A DNA stretch of 60,618 nt from an uncultured Butyricicoccus sp. (lineage in GTDB: Bacteria > Bacillota > Clostridia > Oscillospirales > Butyricicoccaceae). The notes beneath the pieces are model-generated. The model saw nothing but the letters and a program-made list of their open reading frames with translations, searched no databases and was not told the DNA's origin. Both the position numbers and the translations under genes were made by a program. Of this stretch, positions 51,709 through 60,618 are shown piece by piece; the stretch's first letter is position 1; the number at the start of each line of letters is the position of its first letter. Location of the stretch: positions 1 to 60,618 of the forward strand of contig CAJFUJ010000056.1 in NCBI GenBank assembly GCA_904420185.1, read 5' to 3'.

Positions 51709-52518
51709 TTATTCATCCAACCGGTAAGGCGCCAATTCCGGCGTCTTTTCATACCACAGCCGGTTCATATAGAGCCCGTGTGCGGGCAACGTCGGCCCGG
51801 CCTGTGCGCGCATCCCTTGCTGCAAGATCTCTGTCACCTCTCCAGGTGACAGCTTACCGCTTCCTACATATAGCAAAGTTCCTGCAATGGCGCGCACCAT
51901 ATTATAGAGGAACCCATCGCCGCAAACGCGGATGCGGATAAGCGGCGCCGTCGCGCCCATATACCCGTCAAAGCCAAACGCCGTGCAGCGCTCCACCTCG
52001 CAATGAAATACCGTCCGCACGGTGGACTTGACTGGTGTTCCCGTCGAGCGCACGGCAGCGAAGTCCTGCCGGCCGACGAACCGCTGCGCACCCTCCTGCA
52101 TCCGTGTAAGATCCACCGGGTAGGGATGCCGGTAGGCCCGTCCGGCCAAAAAGGGGTCGGGCAGCCGGGAGGGATACACATAATATGCATACTCCTTTTT
52201 GGTGCAACAAAACCGGGCGTCAAATGCCGCAGGCACCTCGGCCGCAGCCAGCACCGCAATGTCTTCGGGCAGTTGCGCGTTGAGGGCCAGCGGCAACCGG
52301 TCCAGGGGGATGGTACAAGTATCTATCTTGAAATTGGCGACATAGCGCCGGGCGTGTACGCCCGCGTCGGTGCGCCCTACGCCGGAAAGATAGGTCTTGC
52401 AGCCCAGCAGCTTTTCTACCGCTTCGGTCAGGGTCTGCTGGACCGAAGCCCCATTTTTTTGCACCTGCCAGCCATGATAGGCGGTTCCGTCATAGGATAA
52501 AATCAGCGCAACATTCAT
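51709..52518 (-). CDS. truA: tRNA pseudouridine(38-40) synthase
   Basis: 269 aa. Start NVALILSYDGTAYHGWQVQ and the catalytic motif YLSGVGRTDAGVHARRY with its conserved Asp are definitive; later KKEYAYYV and FLYNMVRAIAGTLLYVG. Modifies uridines 38-40 of the tRNA anticodon arm. Located six bases after ecfT, as in many Firmicutes. Weak ribosome binding site (GATGGG). Confidence 0.97.
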   Translation of the reverse strand: MNVALILSYDGTAYHGWQVQKNGASVQQTLTEAVEKLLGCKTYLSGVGRTDAGVHARRYVANFKIDTCTIPLDRLPLALNAQLPEDIAVLAAAEVPAAFDARFCCTKKEYAYYVYPSRLPDPFLAGRAYRHPYPVDLTRMQEGAQRFVGRQDFAAVRSTGTPVKSTVRTVFHCEVERCTAFGFDGYMGATAPLIRIRVCGDGFLYNMVRAIAGTLLYVGSGKLSPGEVTEILQQGMRAQAGPTLPAHGLYMNRLWYEKTPELAPYRLDE

Positions 52519-52524
52519 ATCCCA

Positions 52525-53328
52525 TCACATCCCCATTCTTCCCAGCACAATCACAGCCGCAAACACCGCACCCGAAACCAAGACCGCCAGCAGGTCCACC
52601 CGGGTGGTCTTGAGCTGCTTCATGCGGGTTCGGCCCTCGTCGCCACGGTACAGCCGGCATTCCATCGCAGTGGCCAGCTCGTCCGCGCGGCGGATGGCCG
52701 AGATAAAGAGCGGCACCAAGATCGGCACCATCGCTTTGGCGCGCTGCAAGATATTCCCTGACTCAAAATCCGCGCCGCGCGCCTTTTGGGCGGCAATGAT
52801 CTTTTCGGTCTCCTCAATCAGCGTTGGGATAAACCGCAAGGCAATCGACATCATCATGGACAGCTCGTGCACCGGCACCCGGATCTTTTTCAGCGGCCCG
52901 AGTAAGCGCTCCAATCCATCGGTTAAATCGATCGGTGAGGTGGTGTAGGTCAGCATCGATGCGCCGATGATCAGCAGCATGATGCGCAGCACCATTTCAA
53001 TGGCCGCAAAGATGCCCTGCCGCGTGATGTGCAAAAATCCCCATGACCATAGGATGTCGCCCGGTGTGTAAAACAAATTCAGCACCGCAGTAAAAATCAC
53101 GATGATCAAAATCGGGCGCAATCCGCGCACCACCATGTGGAAGCGGATGCCCGAAATTTTGATGATACCTGCTAGATATGCGATCATCAACCCGTAGGAT
53201 ATGGGGCCGCCCGCTAAAAACAAGGTGACGATCATTGCAATGACCAGTACAATTTTTACCCGCGGGTCCACCCGATGCACCGCACTGTTCCCGGGGAAAA
53301 ACTGGCCAATTGTAATATCTCTCAACAT
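52525..53328 (-). CDS. ecfT: ECF transporter transmembrane component EcfT
   Basis: 267 aa from the ATG at 53326-53328, overlapping the EcfA2 stop. Five to six hydrophobic segments; start FPGNSAVHRVDPRVKIVLVI, and the coupling-helix motifs around ALRFIPTLIEE and QKARGADFE (the paired Ala-Arg-Gly type signature). Links the ATPases to vitamin- or metal-specific S proteins. No S-component gene is in the window, so this is a shared group II module. Confidence 0.94.
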   Translation of the reverse strand: MLRDITIGQFFPGNSAVHRVDPRVKIVLVIAMIVTLFLAGGPISYGLMIAYLAGIIKISGIRFHMVVRGLRPILIIVIFTAVLNLFYTPGDILWSWGFLHITRQGIFAAIEMVLRIMLLIIGASMLTYTTSPIDLTDGLERLLGPLKKIRVPVHELSMMMSIALRFIPTLIEETEKIIAAQKARGADFESGNILQRAKAMVPILVPLFISAIRRADELATAMECRLYRGDEGRTRMKQLKTTRVDLLAVLVSGAVFAAVIVLGRMGM

Positions 53329-54191
53329 GGCTTTTCCCCCTTTTTGTAGGCGGCGATTGCGCGCACTGCATCCTCTACTGTAAAAATAGACGGATCCAGA
53401 GGGATTCCACGGCGGCACAATTCCCGAACAACTTTGGTGATCTCCGGAATATCCAAACCGGCAGCAATGATCTCCTCGGCATGGGAAAAGACCTCGCGTG
53501 GTGTTCCCAACAGCATGACGCCCCCATCCTTCATCACCAAAATGCGGTCGGCCATGCGCGCAGCATCCTCCATTGAATGGGTGACAAACAGGATGGTGGC
53601 GCCGGTTTTTTGGTGATAATCCCGGATCTCTGCGAAAATTTCGTCCCGGCCAGCCGGGTCCAGCCCGGCGGTCGGCTCGTCCAAAATGAGCACCTCGGGC
53701 CGCATGGCAATCACGCCTGCAATCGCCACCCGGCGCTTTTGTCCGCCCGACAGGGCAAACGGCGACTGCCCGGCGATCTCAGGCGCCAGGCCGACAAAAG
53801 CCATCGCTTCGGCCACCCGTTCGTCGATTTCGGCCTGGCTTAAACCCATATTGCCCGGTCCAAAGGCGATATCCTTGGCGACTGTTTCCTCAAACAACTG
53901 GTACTCCGGGTATTGGAACACCAGGCCGACCCGGAACCGGACGTCCCGGCTGCACTTTCCCTTGGCATTCCAAATTGACTGCCCGGCCAGCAGCACCTCG
54001 CCCGCCGTCGGCTTTAGCAGGCCGTTAAAATGCTGGATCAGGGTGGATTTTCCCGAGCCGGTGTGGCCGACGATGCCCAGCACTTCACCTGCCTGAATCT
54101 TTAGATCCACCTGATTGAGCGCTTTTCTCTCAAAGGGGTCACCTGCGCCATAAATCTGGGTCAGGCCCCGTGTTTCAAGTATGGTTGACAA
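53322..54191 (-). CDS. ecfA2: ECF transporter ATPase EcfA2
   Basis: 289 aa with TTG start at 54189-54191 behind GGGAGGA. Walker A GHTGSGKST, Q-loop VFQYPEYQLFEETV, signature LSGGQKRRVAI, Walker B VLILDEPTAGLDP, H-loop VTHSMEDAAR. The C-terminal A-type ECF extension (VVRELCRRGIPLDPSIFT) is present. Works as heterodimer with EcfA1. Confidence 0.95.
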   Translation of the reverse strand: MSTILETRGLTQIYGAGDPFERKALNQVDLKIQAGEVLGIVGHTGSGKSTLIQHFNGLLKPTAGEVLLAGQSIWNAKGKCSRDVRFRVGLVFQYPEYQLFEETVAKDIAFGPGNMGLSQAEIDERVAEAMAFVGLAPEIAGQSPFALSGGQKRRVAIAGVIAMRPEVLILDEPTAGLDPAGRDEIFAEIRDYHQKTGATILFVTHSMEDAARMADRILVMKDGGVMLLGTPREVFSHAEEIIAAGLDIPEITKVVRELCRRGIPLDPSIFTVEDAVRAIAAYKKGEKPC

Positions 54192-54239
54192 CAGCTGTAT
54201 CCTCCCACCAAACGGCGGCGCGCGGCCGCCATTCGCGTG

Positions 54240-55085
54240 TTATTGTAAAAATTTTTGCAAGATGTCGGCGCATTCGTCCACCGTCATGGCCCCGACCGGC
54301 AATTGCGCATCCAGCTGCGCATTGAGGTCATAGAGCACCTCGATGGTCTGCGGCACGCTCAGCGACGCCCGGCGCAACGCATCCACCTGGGTGAAAATCT
54401 CGCGCGGTACACCGTCCATCAAAATTCTGCCCTGATGCATGACGACCACCCGTCCGGCCTGCACGGCCTCGTCCATGTGGTGAGTGATCAAGATGACCGT
54501 GATGCCAAACCGCTCATTAAGCTCGCGGATCACCCGCATGACCTCCTTGCGGCCGGATGGGTCGAGCATAGCGGTCGGCTCGTCAAAGACGATGCACCGG
54601 GGCATCATAGCGATCACCCCTGCAATTGCCACCCGCTGCTTTTGTCCGCCCGACAGCTTGTGCGGCGCATGGCTGCGGTATTCGTACATCCCGACCGCCT
54701 TAAGCGCGTCATCCACCCGCCGGCGGATCTCCATGGGCGGCACCCCCATGTTTTCCAACGCAAAGGCGACATCCTCTTCCACCACAGTGGCGACAATCTG
54801 GTTATCCGGATTTTGGAATACCATCGCACAGGTGCGGCGGATGTCGTAGAGCTTGTCCTCGCCAGCGGTATCCATACCGTCTACATAGACCTTGCCGCCT
54901 GTGGGCAAGCGGATGGCGTTGAAGTGCCCGGCAAGGGTGGATTTTCCCGAGCCGTTGTGACCCAGCACGGCGACGAATTCGCCCCGCTGGATGTGCAAAT
55001 CAATCCCATTTAACGCAAAATACGCATTCCCATTTTCATCATGGTAAGCATAGACCAAATTTTCGGTTTTGATCATTTCGCTCAT
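54240..55085 (-). CDS. ecfA1: ECF transporter ATPase EcfA1
   Basis: 281 aa. Walker A GHNGSGKST, Q-loop FQNPDNQIVATVVEEDVAF, signature LSGGQKQRVAI, Walker B CIVFDEPTAMLDP, H-loop ITHHMDEA. Starts six bases after the methyltransferase stop and leads the ecfA1-ecfA2-ecfT-truA order. Confidence 0.95.
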   Translation of the reverse strand: MSEMIKTENLVYAYHDENGNAYFALNGIDLHIQRGEFVAVLGHNGSGKSTLAGHFNAIRLPTGGKVYVDGMDTAGEDKLYDIRRTCAMVFQNPDNQIVATVVEEDVAFALENMGVPPMEIRRRVDDALKAVGMYEYRSHAPHKLSGGQKQRVAIAGVIAMMPRCIVFDEPTAMLDPSGRKEVMRVIRELNERFGITVILITHHMDEAVQAGRVVVMHQGRILMDGVPREIFTQVDALRRASLSVPQTIEVLYDLNAQLDAQLPVGAMTVDECADILQKFLQ

Positions 55086-55091
55086 CCCGGC

Positions 55092-55958
55092 TCACTCCCT
55101 TCCAATGAACCGCGCGCTCGATCCACAGGGCAAAGTGAGCCCGGTCGAACGCACGGGCAGGCCAAGTTCCTGCGCCTCGATCTCGCCTTTGTGCTGCGCA
55201 CCGGCCGTAATCCCCAGCAGGTACGCCATCACACTGGGCGCAAGGCCAGCGGAATAGCTAGAGATCAACACAAATAGCGGACGGTCGCTCAAAAGCTGCA
55301 TGGTCAGCGCCACAAAATCGGCCACATCCTCTTCGATCTTCCACGTCTCGCCCGACGGGCCGCGCCCATAAGACGGCGGGTCCATGATGATGGCGTCATA
55401 CTTGCGGCCGCGGCGGATTTCGCGCTGCACGAATTTTTTGCAGTCATCCACAATCCAACGGATGGGACGGTCAGCCAACCCTGAAGTAGCGGCATTTTCC
55501 CGTGCCCACTGGGTCATGCCCTTGGAGGCGTCCACATGGCACACGCTGGCCCCCGCGGCAGCCGCCGCCAGGGTCGCACCGCCGGTGTAGGCGAACAGGT
55601 TGAGCACCTGCACCGGCCGCCCGGCTGCGCGAATCTGATCCATAATAAAGTCCCAGTTGACCGCCTGCTCGGGAAACAAACCGGTATGCTTAAAGGACAT
55701 CGGCTTAAGGTTAAAGCGCAACGACTGATACGAGATGGTCCACTGGGCAGGCAGCTTGCGGATCTCCCATTGGCCGCCGCCAGATTTGGAGCGGTGATAT
55801 ACCGCATTGGCCCGCTGCCACGGGCCTGCGGGGTCTGTCTGGGGCCAAATGGCCTGCGGATCGGGCCGCACCAAGATATGCGGCCCCCATTTTTCCACCT
55901 TTTCCCCGCCGCCGCAATCCAAAACGGCATAATCTGACCAGTTGTTTGCAATCCACAT
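55092..55958 (-). CDS. Class I SAM-dependent methyltransferase (RlmI/RlmK-like)
   Basis: 288 aa from the ATG at 55956-55958 (MWIANNWSDYAVLD) behind AGAGGA. SAM-binding motif I VLNLFAYTGGATLAAAAAG, motif II DASKGMTQWARENA, and the catalytic-type MDPPSYGRG. The family includes 23S rRNA cytosine/guanine methylases, but the N-terminal PUA domain of RlmI is absent. Probable RNA methyltransferase; target unknown. First gene of the ecf unit. Confidence 0.85.
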   Translation of the reverse strand: MWIANNWSDYAVLDCGGGEKVEKWGPHILVRPDPQAIWPQTDPAGPWQRANAVYHRSKSGGGQWEIRKLPAQWTISYQSLRFNLKPMSFKHTGLFPEQAVNWDFIMDQIRAAGRPVQVLNLFAYTGGATLAAAAAGASVCHVDASKGMTQWARENAATSGLADRPIRWIVDDCKKFVQREIRRGRKYDAIIMDPPSYGRGPSGETWKIEEDVADFVALTMQLLSDRPLFVLISSYSAGLAPSVMAYLLGITAGAQHKGEIEAQELGLPVRSTGLTLPCGSSARFIGRE

Positions 55959-56141
55959 GCGGACATGTCCTCTCATTTCTGCTTATAATATGGTATGGTA
56001 TCACATTTTACCTACCCATTTTACCTACTTATTTTATCATTTATGCGCTCCATATGCAACGGTGAATCCGCGCAAACAAATCCCCGGATTTCCGTCTGGA
56101 TTTGGCGTATCGCCAACTTATGCCGCTCTATAGAAATTCCC

Positions 56142-56170
56142 TTGTCTTATGCGCCCCTGCATGGTATAAT
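56142..56170 (+). promoter_or_regulatory. Promoter of ygiQ
   Basis: TTGTCT (56142-56147), 17-bp spacer, perfect TATAAT (56165-56170), 35 bases before the start codon. Confidence 0.78.
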
Positions 56171-56205
56171 ACTTGCGCATTTTTGATCTGCAAGGGGGCA
56201 AGCAA

Positions 56206-58161
56206 ATGAACGGATTCCTTCCCATTTCCAAGCAGGAAATGCTAGATCATAGCTGGTATTACTGCGATTTCCTGCTCGTCACCGGGGACGCCTATATTGA
56301 CCACCCTTCCTTTGGCACGGCGATCATCTCGCGGGTACTGGAGGATGCCGGTTTCCGCGTAGCCATCCTCAGCCAGCCGGATTTTACAAGCCCTGCTGAC
56401 TTTGTTGCCATGGGCCGGCCCCGGTATGCGGTGTTGGTTAACGCAGGCAATATTGACTCCATGGTCGCCCACTACACAGCCGCAAAAAAGCGCCGCCACG
56501 ATGACGCCTATACCCCGGGCGGCGTGGGCGGCAAGCGCCCCGACCGCGCCGCCACCGTTTACGCCATGCTCGCCCGCAAGGCCTTTCCGGATACGCCGGT
56601 CATCTTGGGCGGCATTGAGGCCAGCTTGCGCCGCTTTGCCCATTACGACTATTGGTCGGACCAGGTCATGCCCTCTATTTTGTCCTCGTCCGGCGCCGAC
56701 GCGCTCATGTACGGCATGAGCGAACGCAGCGTTGTAGAGCTGGCACACAATTTTAAAACCGGCAAAAAAGGCGACGATCTGTGGCGCAACGTACGCGGCA
56801 TGGCCTATTTCTCCCACCCGAAACCGGCGTTGCCCTTCCCCACGGTCGAATGCCCCTCCTATGAAGCCGTACAGACCGACAAGGCTGCCTATGCCCGATC
56901 GGTCAAGCTGCAATATGATGAGGCCGACCATGTGCGCGGCCGGGCGGTACTCCAAGCACACGGCAAGCGGGTGCTTGTGCAAAATCCCCCGGCCCTGCCG
57001 CTGTCCACCCAGGAGATGGATCACGTCTACGCCCTGCCCTACCAGCGGACCTACCATCCCTCGTATGAACCGCTCGGCGGCGTACCCGCCATTCAGGAAG
57101 TGCAGTTTTCCATCATCCACAACCGCGGCTGCTTTGGCGCGTGCAATTTTTGCGCCCTCGCCTTCCACCAGGGGCGGTATATCCAGGCGCGCAGCCACGA
57201 GTCGGTCGTGCGCGAAGCCGAACAAATCGCCCGCCACCCGGATTTCAAGGGCTACATTCACGACGTCGGCGGACCGACCGCCAATTTCCGCTTCCCCGCC
57301 TGCCAAAAGCAACAGACCCACGGCCTGTGTAGGGACAAGCGCTGCCTGTTCCCGCAGGCCTGCAACCAGCTGCAAGCCGACCACCGCGATTATCTGACCC
57401 TGCTGCGCAAACTGCGGCAGATTCCAGGGGTCAAAAAGGTATTTGTCCGTTCGGGGCTGCGCTATGACTACATGATGGCCGACCACAACGACGAATTCTT
57501 CCTGGAGCTGATCAAATACCACATCTCGGGCCAACTCAAGGTAGCCCCCGAACACATGAGCGACCACGCCCTGTACTACATGGGCAAGCCCTCGTTCGCT
57601 ATTTACGAAAAGTTCCGCGAACGCTATACTCGCATCAACCAAAAGCTGGGCAAGAAACAATACCTGGTCCCCTATCTGATGAGCTCGCACCCAGGCGCTA
57701 CCCTGGACGACGCCATCGCTCTCGCCCAATATCTGCACCGGGTGGGCTATATGCCCGAACAGGTGCAGGACTTCTACCCCACCCCGGGTACCCTGTCCAC
57801 GGCCATGTATTACACTGGCCTGGACCCGCGCACCATGCAGCCGGTCTACGTCGCCAAAACGCCCGAGGAAAAGGCCATGCAGCGCGCCCTTTTGCAGTGG
57901 CGCCGGCCGGACAAGCGCCCCATCGTCCTTGCCGCCCTCAAAAAAGCCGGCCGCGAGGACCTCATCGGCTTTGGCAAGGACTGTCTCATCCATCCATCTA
58001 AGGGCTGGAAACCAGCCCCACCCGCCGCCGGTTCGGCAAAATCGCCTGGCAGACACACCCAAAAGTCCAATGGCAAGTCCGGCGCAGGGGCCGCAAAATT
58101 CGCCCCATCCGCTGGCCTGCACCGCAAAAAAGGCTGGGCCAAACCCAAAAAGAAGCGCTAA
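56206..58161 (+). CDS. YgiQ-family radical SAM protein
   Basis: 651 aa from the ATG at 56206, behind AGGGGG. N-terminal B12-binding-like Rossmann region, then the radical SAM motif CFGACNFC (CxxxCxxC) inside a TIM barrel with GYIHDVGGPTANFR and KVFVRSGLRYDYMM, and a long C-terminal region typical of YgiQ (DUF3362). The last ~60 residues are a Lys/Gly/Ala-rich low-complexity tail ending KPKKKR, presumably nucleic-acid contacting. Substrate of this family is not established. Confidence 0.93.
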   Translation: MNGFLPISKQEMLDHSWYYCDFLLVTGDAYIDHPSFGTAIISRVLEDAGFRVAILSQPDFTSPADFVAMGRPRYAVLVNAGNIDSMVAHYTAAKKRRHDDAYTPGGVGGKRPDRAATVYAMLARKAFPDTPVILGGIEASLRRFAHYDYWSDQVMPSILSSSGADALMYGMSERSVVELAHNFKTGKKGDDLWRNVRGMAYFSHPKPALPFPTVECPSYEAVQTDKAAYARSVKLQYDEADHVRGRAVLQAHGKRVLVQNPPALPLSTQEMDHVYALPYQRTYHPSYEPLGGVPAIQEVQFSIIHNRGCFGACNFCALAFHQGRYIQARSHESVVREAEQIARHPDFKGYIHDVGGPTANFRFPACQKQQTHGLCRDKRCLFPQACNQLQADHRDYLTLLRKLRQIPGVKKVFVRSGLRYDYMMADHNDEFFLELIKYHISGQLKVAPEHMSDHALYYMGKPSFAIYEKFRERYTRINQKLGKKQYLVPYLMSSHPGATLDDAIALAQYLHRVGYMPEQVQDFYPTPGTLSTAMYYTGLDPRTMQPVYVAKTPEEKAMQRALLQWRRPDKRPIVLAALKKAGREDLIGFGKDCLIHPSKGWKPAPPAAGSAKSPGRHTQKSNGKSGAGAAKFAPSAGLHRKKGWAKPKKKR

Positions 58162-58174
58162 TGATAAAAAACCT

Positions 58175-58339
58175 CCCCTCCGCGAAACGCTGTTTTGCGG
58201 AGGGGACGGTTTTGCGCCGCTTTTTTCAAAAAGCGGCCGGGGCGTGGGGCGGCGCCCCACAGGAAGGGGTCCAGGGGACGCGTCCCCTGGCGGGGTGCGG
58301 GGGCGGAGCCCCGCCGGGGTCCAGGGGCAGCGCCCCTGG
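58175..58339. repeat. GC-rich hairpin-dense repeat region
   Basis: Between ygiQ and ilvD (convergent) six hairpins follow each other: 58175-58183/58197-58205 (ygiQ terminator), 58217-58225/58228-58236, 58244-58251/58253-58260, a perfect 20-bp palindrome at 58271-58290, 58289-58295/58309-58315, and 58321-58328/58332-58339. The GGGGTCCAGGGG unit occurs twice. This resembles dispersed extragenic palindromes seen in clostridial genomes. Open frames across it are artefacts of the repeats. Confidence 0.8.
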
Positions 58340-58345
58340 CCTGCA

Positions 58346-60010
58346 TTAGCGCAGCACCGCACCCTGGTCAGCCGAGGTGACCTGGCGGGCATAGCGGTAC
58401 AGCCAGCCCGACTTCACGTTGGGCTCACGCGGGACGAGCTGGGCGCGGCGGGCTTGCAGCTCCTCATCGGAGAGCAGAACATTGACCTTGCTGTTCGGGA
58501 TATCGATGGCAATGCGGTCGCCTTCTTGGACGAGGGCGATCTCGCCGCCAGACGCAGCCTCAGGCGAGACATGGCCAATGGACGCGCCGCGGGATGCGCC
58601 GCTGAACCGGCCGTCGGTGATCAACGCGACGGTGGTATCCAACTTCATACCAGCCAGCGCCGAGGTCGGGTTGAGCATCTCGCGCATCCCCGGGCCGCCC
58701 TTGGGGCCTTCGTACCGGATGATCACCACATCGCCGGGGTTGATCTTGCCGTCATAAATGGCGGCAATGGCGTCCTCTTCGCAGTCAAAAACCCGGGCCG
58801 GGCCTTCGTGCACCATCATCTCGGGCGCAACCGCCGAGCGCTTGACGACGCAGCCGTCCTTCGCAATATTGCCCCACAACACCGCGATGCCACCGGTGGG
58901 CGAATAGGGATTTTCGAGCGGGCGCACCACTTCAGGGTTCTTGTTGACAACCCCCTCCAGGTTTTCGCCAACCGTCCGGCCGGTACAGGTGATCAGGCTC
59001 AGATCCAGGAAATCCCCCTTTGTCAGCTCCTTCATGATGGCCGGTACGCCACCGGCTGCGTAAAGCTGCTCGATGTGATGCGGGCCCGCCGGGGCCAGGT
59101 GGCAGATGTTCGGCACCTGGGCGGACAGCTCGTTGAGGGTTTCCAGCTGGAGCGGCACGCCGGCTTCATTGGCGATGGCCAGCAGGTGCAGCACCGAGTT
59201 GGTCGAGCAGCCGATGGCCATTTCACAGCACAGCGCATTGCGGAACGCCTTGGGCGTCAGAATATCGCGTGGCTTGATATCCCGCGCCACCAGCTCCATG
59301 ATCTGCATCCCGGCGTGCTTGGCCAGGTGGATACGCGCCGCCGATACCGCGGGGGTGGTCCCGTTGCCGGGAAGCGCCATACCGATCGCCTCGGAAAGGC
59401 AGTTCATGGAATTTGCCGTGTACATCCCGGCACACGAGCCGCAGCCCGGGCAGGAATTGCACTCGGCTTCATAGAAGGTTGCTTCGTCCATCAGCCCAGC
59501 CTTGTAGGCGCCGACCGCCTCGAATGTCTTGGACAGCGACACCTCTTCACCGCCAAAATGCCCGGCCAACATGGGGCCGCCCGACACCAGGATGGCCGGA
59601 ATATTCAGCCGCGCCGCTGCCATGAGCATACCTGGGACAATCTTGTCACAGTTCGGAATGAGCACCAGGCCGTCCAGCTGATGGGCTTGGGCCAGGGTTT
59701 CCACGCTATCTGCGATCAGCTCGCGGGAGGCCAGGGAGTATTTCATGCCGATATGGCCCATGGCGATGCCGTCACATACGCCGATGGCCGGCACCAGCAC
59801 CGGGGTGCCGCCCGCCATGCGCACGCCTGCCTTGACTGCATCGGCAATCTTATCCAAATTGATGTGGCCGGGGATGATTTCGGAATAGGCCGAAACCACG
59901 CCGATGATCGGGCGGCTGAGCTCCTCGTCGGTCAGGCCGCACGCGCGCAGCAGCGAACGGTTGGGCATCCGCTCAGGTCCTGCGGTGATCTTGTCGCTTC
60001 TCTTAGACAT
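58346..60010 (-). CDS. ilvD: Dihydroxy-acid dehydratase
   Basis: 554 aa from the ATG at 60008-60010 behind GGAGGAGG. IlvD converts dihydroxyisovalerate and dihydroxymethylvalerate to 2-oxo acids in valine/isoleucine synthesis. Iron-sulfur ligands: [29 protein letters not shown] and [16 protein letters not shown]-terminal active site [16 protein letters not shown]. Upstream on the same strand lie the small Cys-rich gene and ilvC, so it is part of a branched-chain amino acid cluster. Confidence 0.97.
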   Translation of the reverse strand: MSKRSDKITAGPERMPNRSLLRACGLTDEELSRPIIGVVSAYSEIIPGHINLDKIADAVKAGVRMAGGTPVLVPAIGVCDGIAMGHIGMKYSLASRELIADSVETLAQAHQLDGLVLIPNCDKIVPGMLMAAARLNIPAILVSGGPMLAGHFGGEEVSLSKTFEAVGAYKAGLMDEATFYEAECNSCPGCGSCAGMYTANSMNCLSEAIGMALPGNGTTPAVSAARIHLAKHAGMQIMELVARDIKPRDILTPKAFRNALCCEMAIGCSTNSVLHLLAIANEAGVPLQLETLNELSAQVPNICHLAPAGPHHIEQLYAAGGVPAIMKELTKGDFLDLSLITCTGRTVGENLEGVVNKNPEVVRPLENPYSPTGGIAVLWGNIAKDGCVVKRSAVAPEMMVHEGPARVFDCEEDAIAAIYDGKINPGDVVIIRYEGPKGGPGMREMLNPTSALAGMKLDTTVALITDGRFSGASRGASIGHVSPEAASGGEIALVQEGDRIAIDIPNSKVNVLLSDEELQARRAQLVPREPNVKSGWLYRYARQVTSADQGAVLR

Positions 60011-60097
60011 TGGGATTCCTCCTCCACTGAAAATCTTGTTATCGGAAAACCTAGGGGCTATTTGCTTTTTTCCGCCCACCGCCTTTGCGATGCACAG

Positions 60098-60130
60098 AAA
60101 AAAGCAGGGGAAGGCCGCGCCCTCCCCTGC
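60098..60130 (-). terminator. Terminator of small Cys-rich gene
   Basis: GC stem (60121-60130 with 60104-60114) followed on the minus strand by a run of six T (60098-60103). It lies between the small gene and ilvD, so ilvD may have partly independent expression. Confidence 0.75.
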
Positions 60131-60141
60131 CTCTCCCCTTT

Positions 60142-60339
60142 TTATCTGCTCACAGTCAGACCGCGGTCGGCGCACAGCGCTTCCAAGCTGCGGTCCCACT
60201 TTGCTTCGCCTTCTTTGGTAAAGAAGCATCCCGGGATACCGCCCTCATGGTCGCGGTGATGGGCCACACACTCACAGCACTTGGCGTGCCGCGGGCAGTC
60301 CGCTGTGCAAGGGCAGTTGCTCACATTTGCACAGGCCAT
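60142..60339 (-). CDS. Small Cys-rich metal-binding protein (DUF6485-like)
   Basis: 65 aa. The first half holds seven Cys and four His in close spacing ([20 protein letters not shown], then GGIPGCFF), a probable zinc or iron-sulfur site; the C-terminal half is a short helix. Small proteins with this Cys pattern are common in clostridia and annotated as DUF6485; function unknown. Ribosome binding site ATAGGAG. Confidence 0.8.
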   Translation of the reverse strand: MACANVSNCPCTADCPRHAKCCECVAHHRDHEGGIPGCFFTKEGEAKWDRSLEALCADRGLTVSR

Positions 60340-60402
60340 CGTCTATAAACTCCTATTTGTTCTTCCTACCGTGCCGCGATCCGGCCCGGCTATATGTGCA
60401 CC

Positions 60403-60618
60403 TTACTTCTTGAGCCAGCTCATCATGCTGCGCAGCTTCTTGCCGGTCTCCTCGAGCTCGGTTTCGGCCTCGAGCTGACGGCTTGCCAGGAACTTGGCGC
60501 GGCCGCCCGACTTGTTCTCCTGAATCCACTCGGAAGCAAAGGTGCCGTCCTGGATCTCACGCAGGATCTTCTTCATCTCCTTGCGGGTCTCCTCGGTGAT
60601 GATGCGCTTGCCGGTGCG
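60403..60618 (-). CDS. ilvC: Ketol-acid reductoisomerase, C-terminal part (cut by window edge)
   Basis: Only the last 71 codons are in the window; the gene continues beyond base 60618. The sequence [20 protein letters not shown], then [13 protein letters not shown] and ends [12 protein letters not shown] matches the C-terminal knot domain of class I ketol-acid reductoisomerases. The enzyme makes the substrate for ilvD, encoded two genes downstream. Confidence 0.93.
   Translation of the reverse strand, partial: RTGKRIITEETRKEMKKILREIQDGTFASEWIQENKSGGRAKFLASRQLEAETELEETGKKLRSMMSWLKK

Noticed and set aside
56242-58392. 716-codon open frame on the minus strand
   Set aside because: Antisense to ygiQ, which has a promoter, ribosome binding site and radical SAM motif.
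57929-60259. 776-codon open frame on the plus strand
   Set aside because: Antisense to ilvD and running through the palindromic repeats; no recognisable protein and ilvD is certain.

Overview
The window is GC-rich chromosomal DNA from a motile, anaerobic, Gram-positive bacterium. A clostridial host of the Oscillospiraceae/Butyricicoccaceae kind is most likely. Evidence: nearly every gene has a strong AGGAGG-type ribosome binding site; many promoters are near-consensus -35/-10 pairs with 17-bp spacers; there are lipoproteins rather than periplasmic proteins, a csrA-flagellin pair, an ECF transporter core with its usual neighbour truA, ClpE-type chaperone, ferredoxin-type aldo/keto reductases and nickel-pincer cofactor genes. 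The genus is an inference. No rRNA, tRNA, CRISPR array or insertion sequence was seen.

Layout. 1-3.7 kb: flagellin, a CsrA homologue with a long C-terminal tail, and a MATE pump behind an attenuator-like leader. 3.7-15.8 kb: a minus-strand run of ten closely packed genes. Its core of eight (5862-15663) contains a divergent Hsp70, a Ycf46-like AAA+ ATPase, two related membrane proteins, two proteins sharing a C-terminal module, a propeller-like protein and a first-gene HTH protein, all behind one near-perfect promoter. I cannot match this set to a named system and consider it the most interesting region. It may extend into a 2H phosphoesterase and an exported ComEC-like metallo-hydrolase. 15.9-17.0 kb: an old-yellow-enzyme oxidoreductase. 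17.0-24.9 kb: larE-larB-larC followed without gaps by a five-gene nickel/peptide-type ABC importer, so cofactor synthesis and probable nickel uptake are one unit. A terminator hairpin sits directly before larE.

25.0-30.4 kb: three aldo/keto reductases, a cupin, a DUF3842-like protein and a LysR regulator. Two of the promoters carry the same 19-bp-spacer MerR-type operator. 30.4-31.9 kb: an AT-richer pair of exported proteins of unknown function between two copies of a 56-bp terminator repeat. 31.9-40.1 kb: a hydroxyacid-dehydrogenase-like gene, then a ribose/inositol-type ABC importer with two Gfo/Idh/MocA dehydrogenases and a LacI regulator, with a palindromic operator in the importer leader. 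40.1-43.4 kb: acyltransferase, glycosyltransferase, a 40-codon small gene and rsmI. 43.5-47.3 kb: HEPN/MNT pair co-transcribed with an acyl-ACP thioesterase and a secreted glycoside hydrolase; pyridoxal kinase. 47.3-56.0 kb: ClpE-like ATPase, CvpA, DUF5711-like, truA, ecfT-ecfA2-ecfA1 and a methyltransferase. 56.2-60.6 kb: YgiQ radical SAM protein, a hairpin-dense GC-rich repeat, ilvD, a small Cys-rich protein and the 3' end of ilvC.

Starts were chosen by ribosome binding site and overlap, so several differ from the longest open frame. Family names are by-eye recognition without database search.
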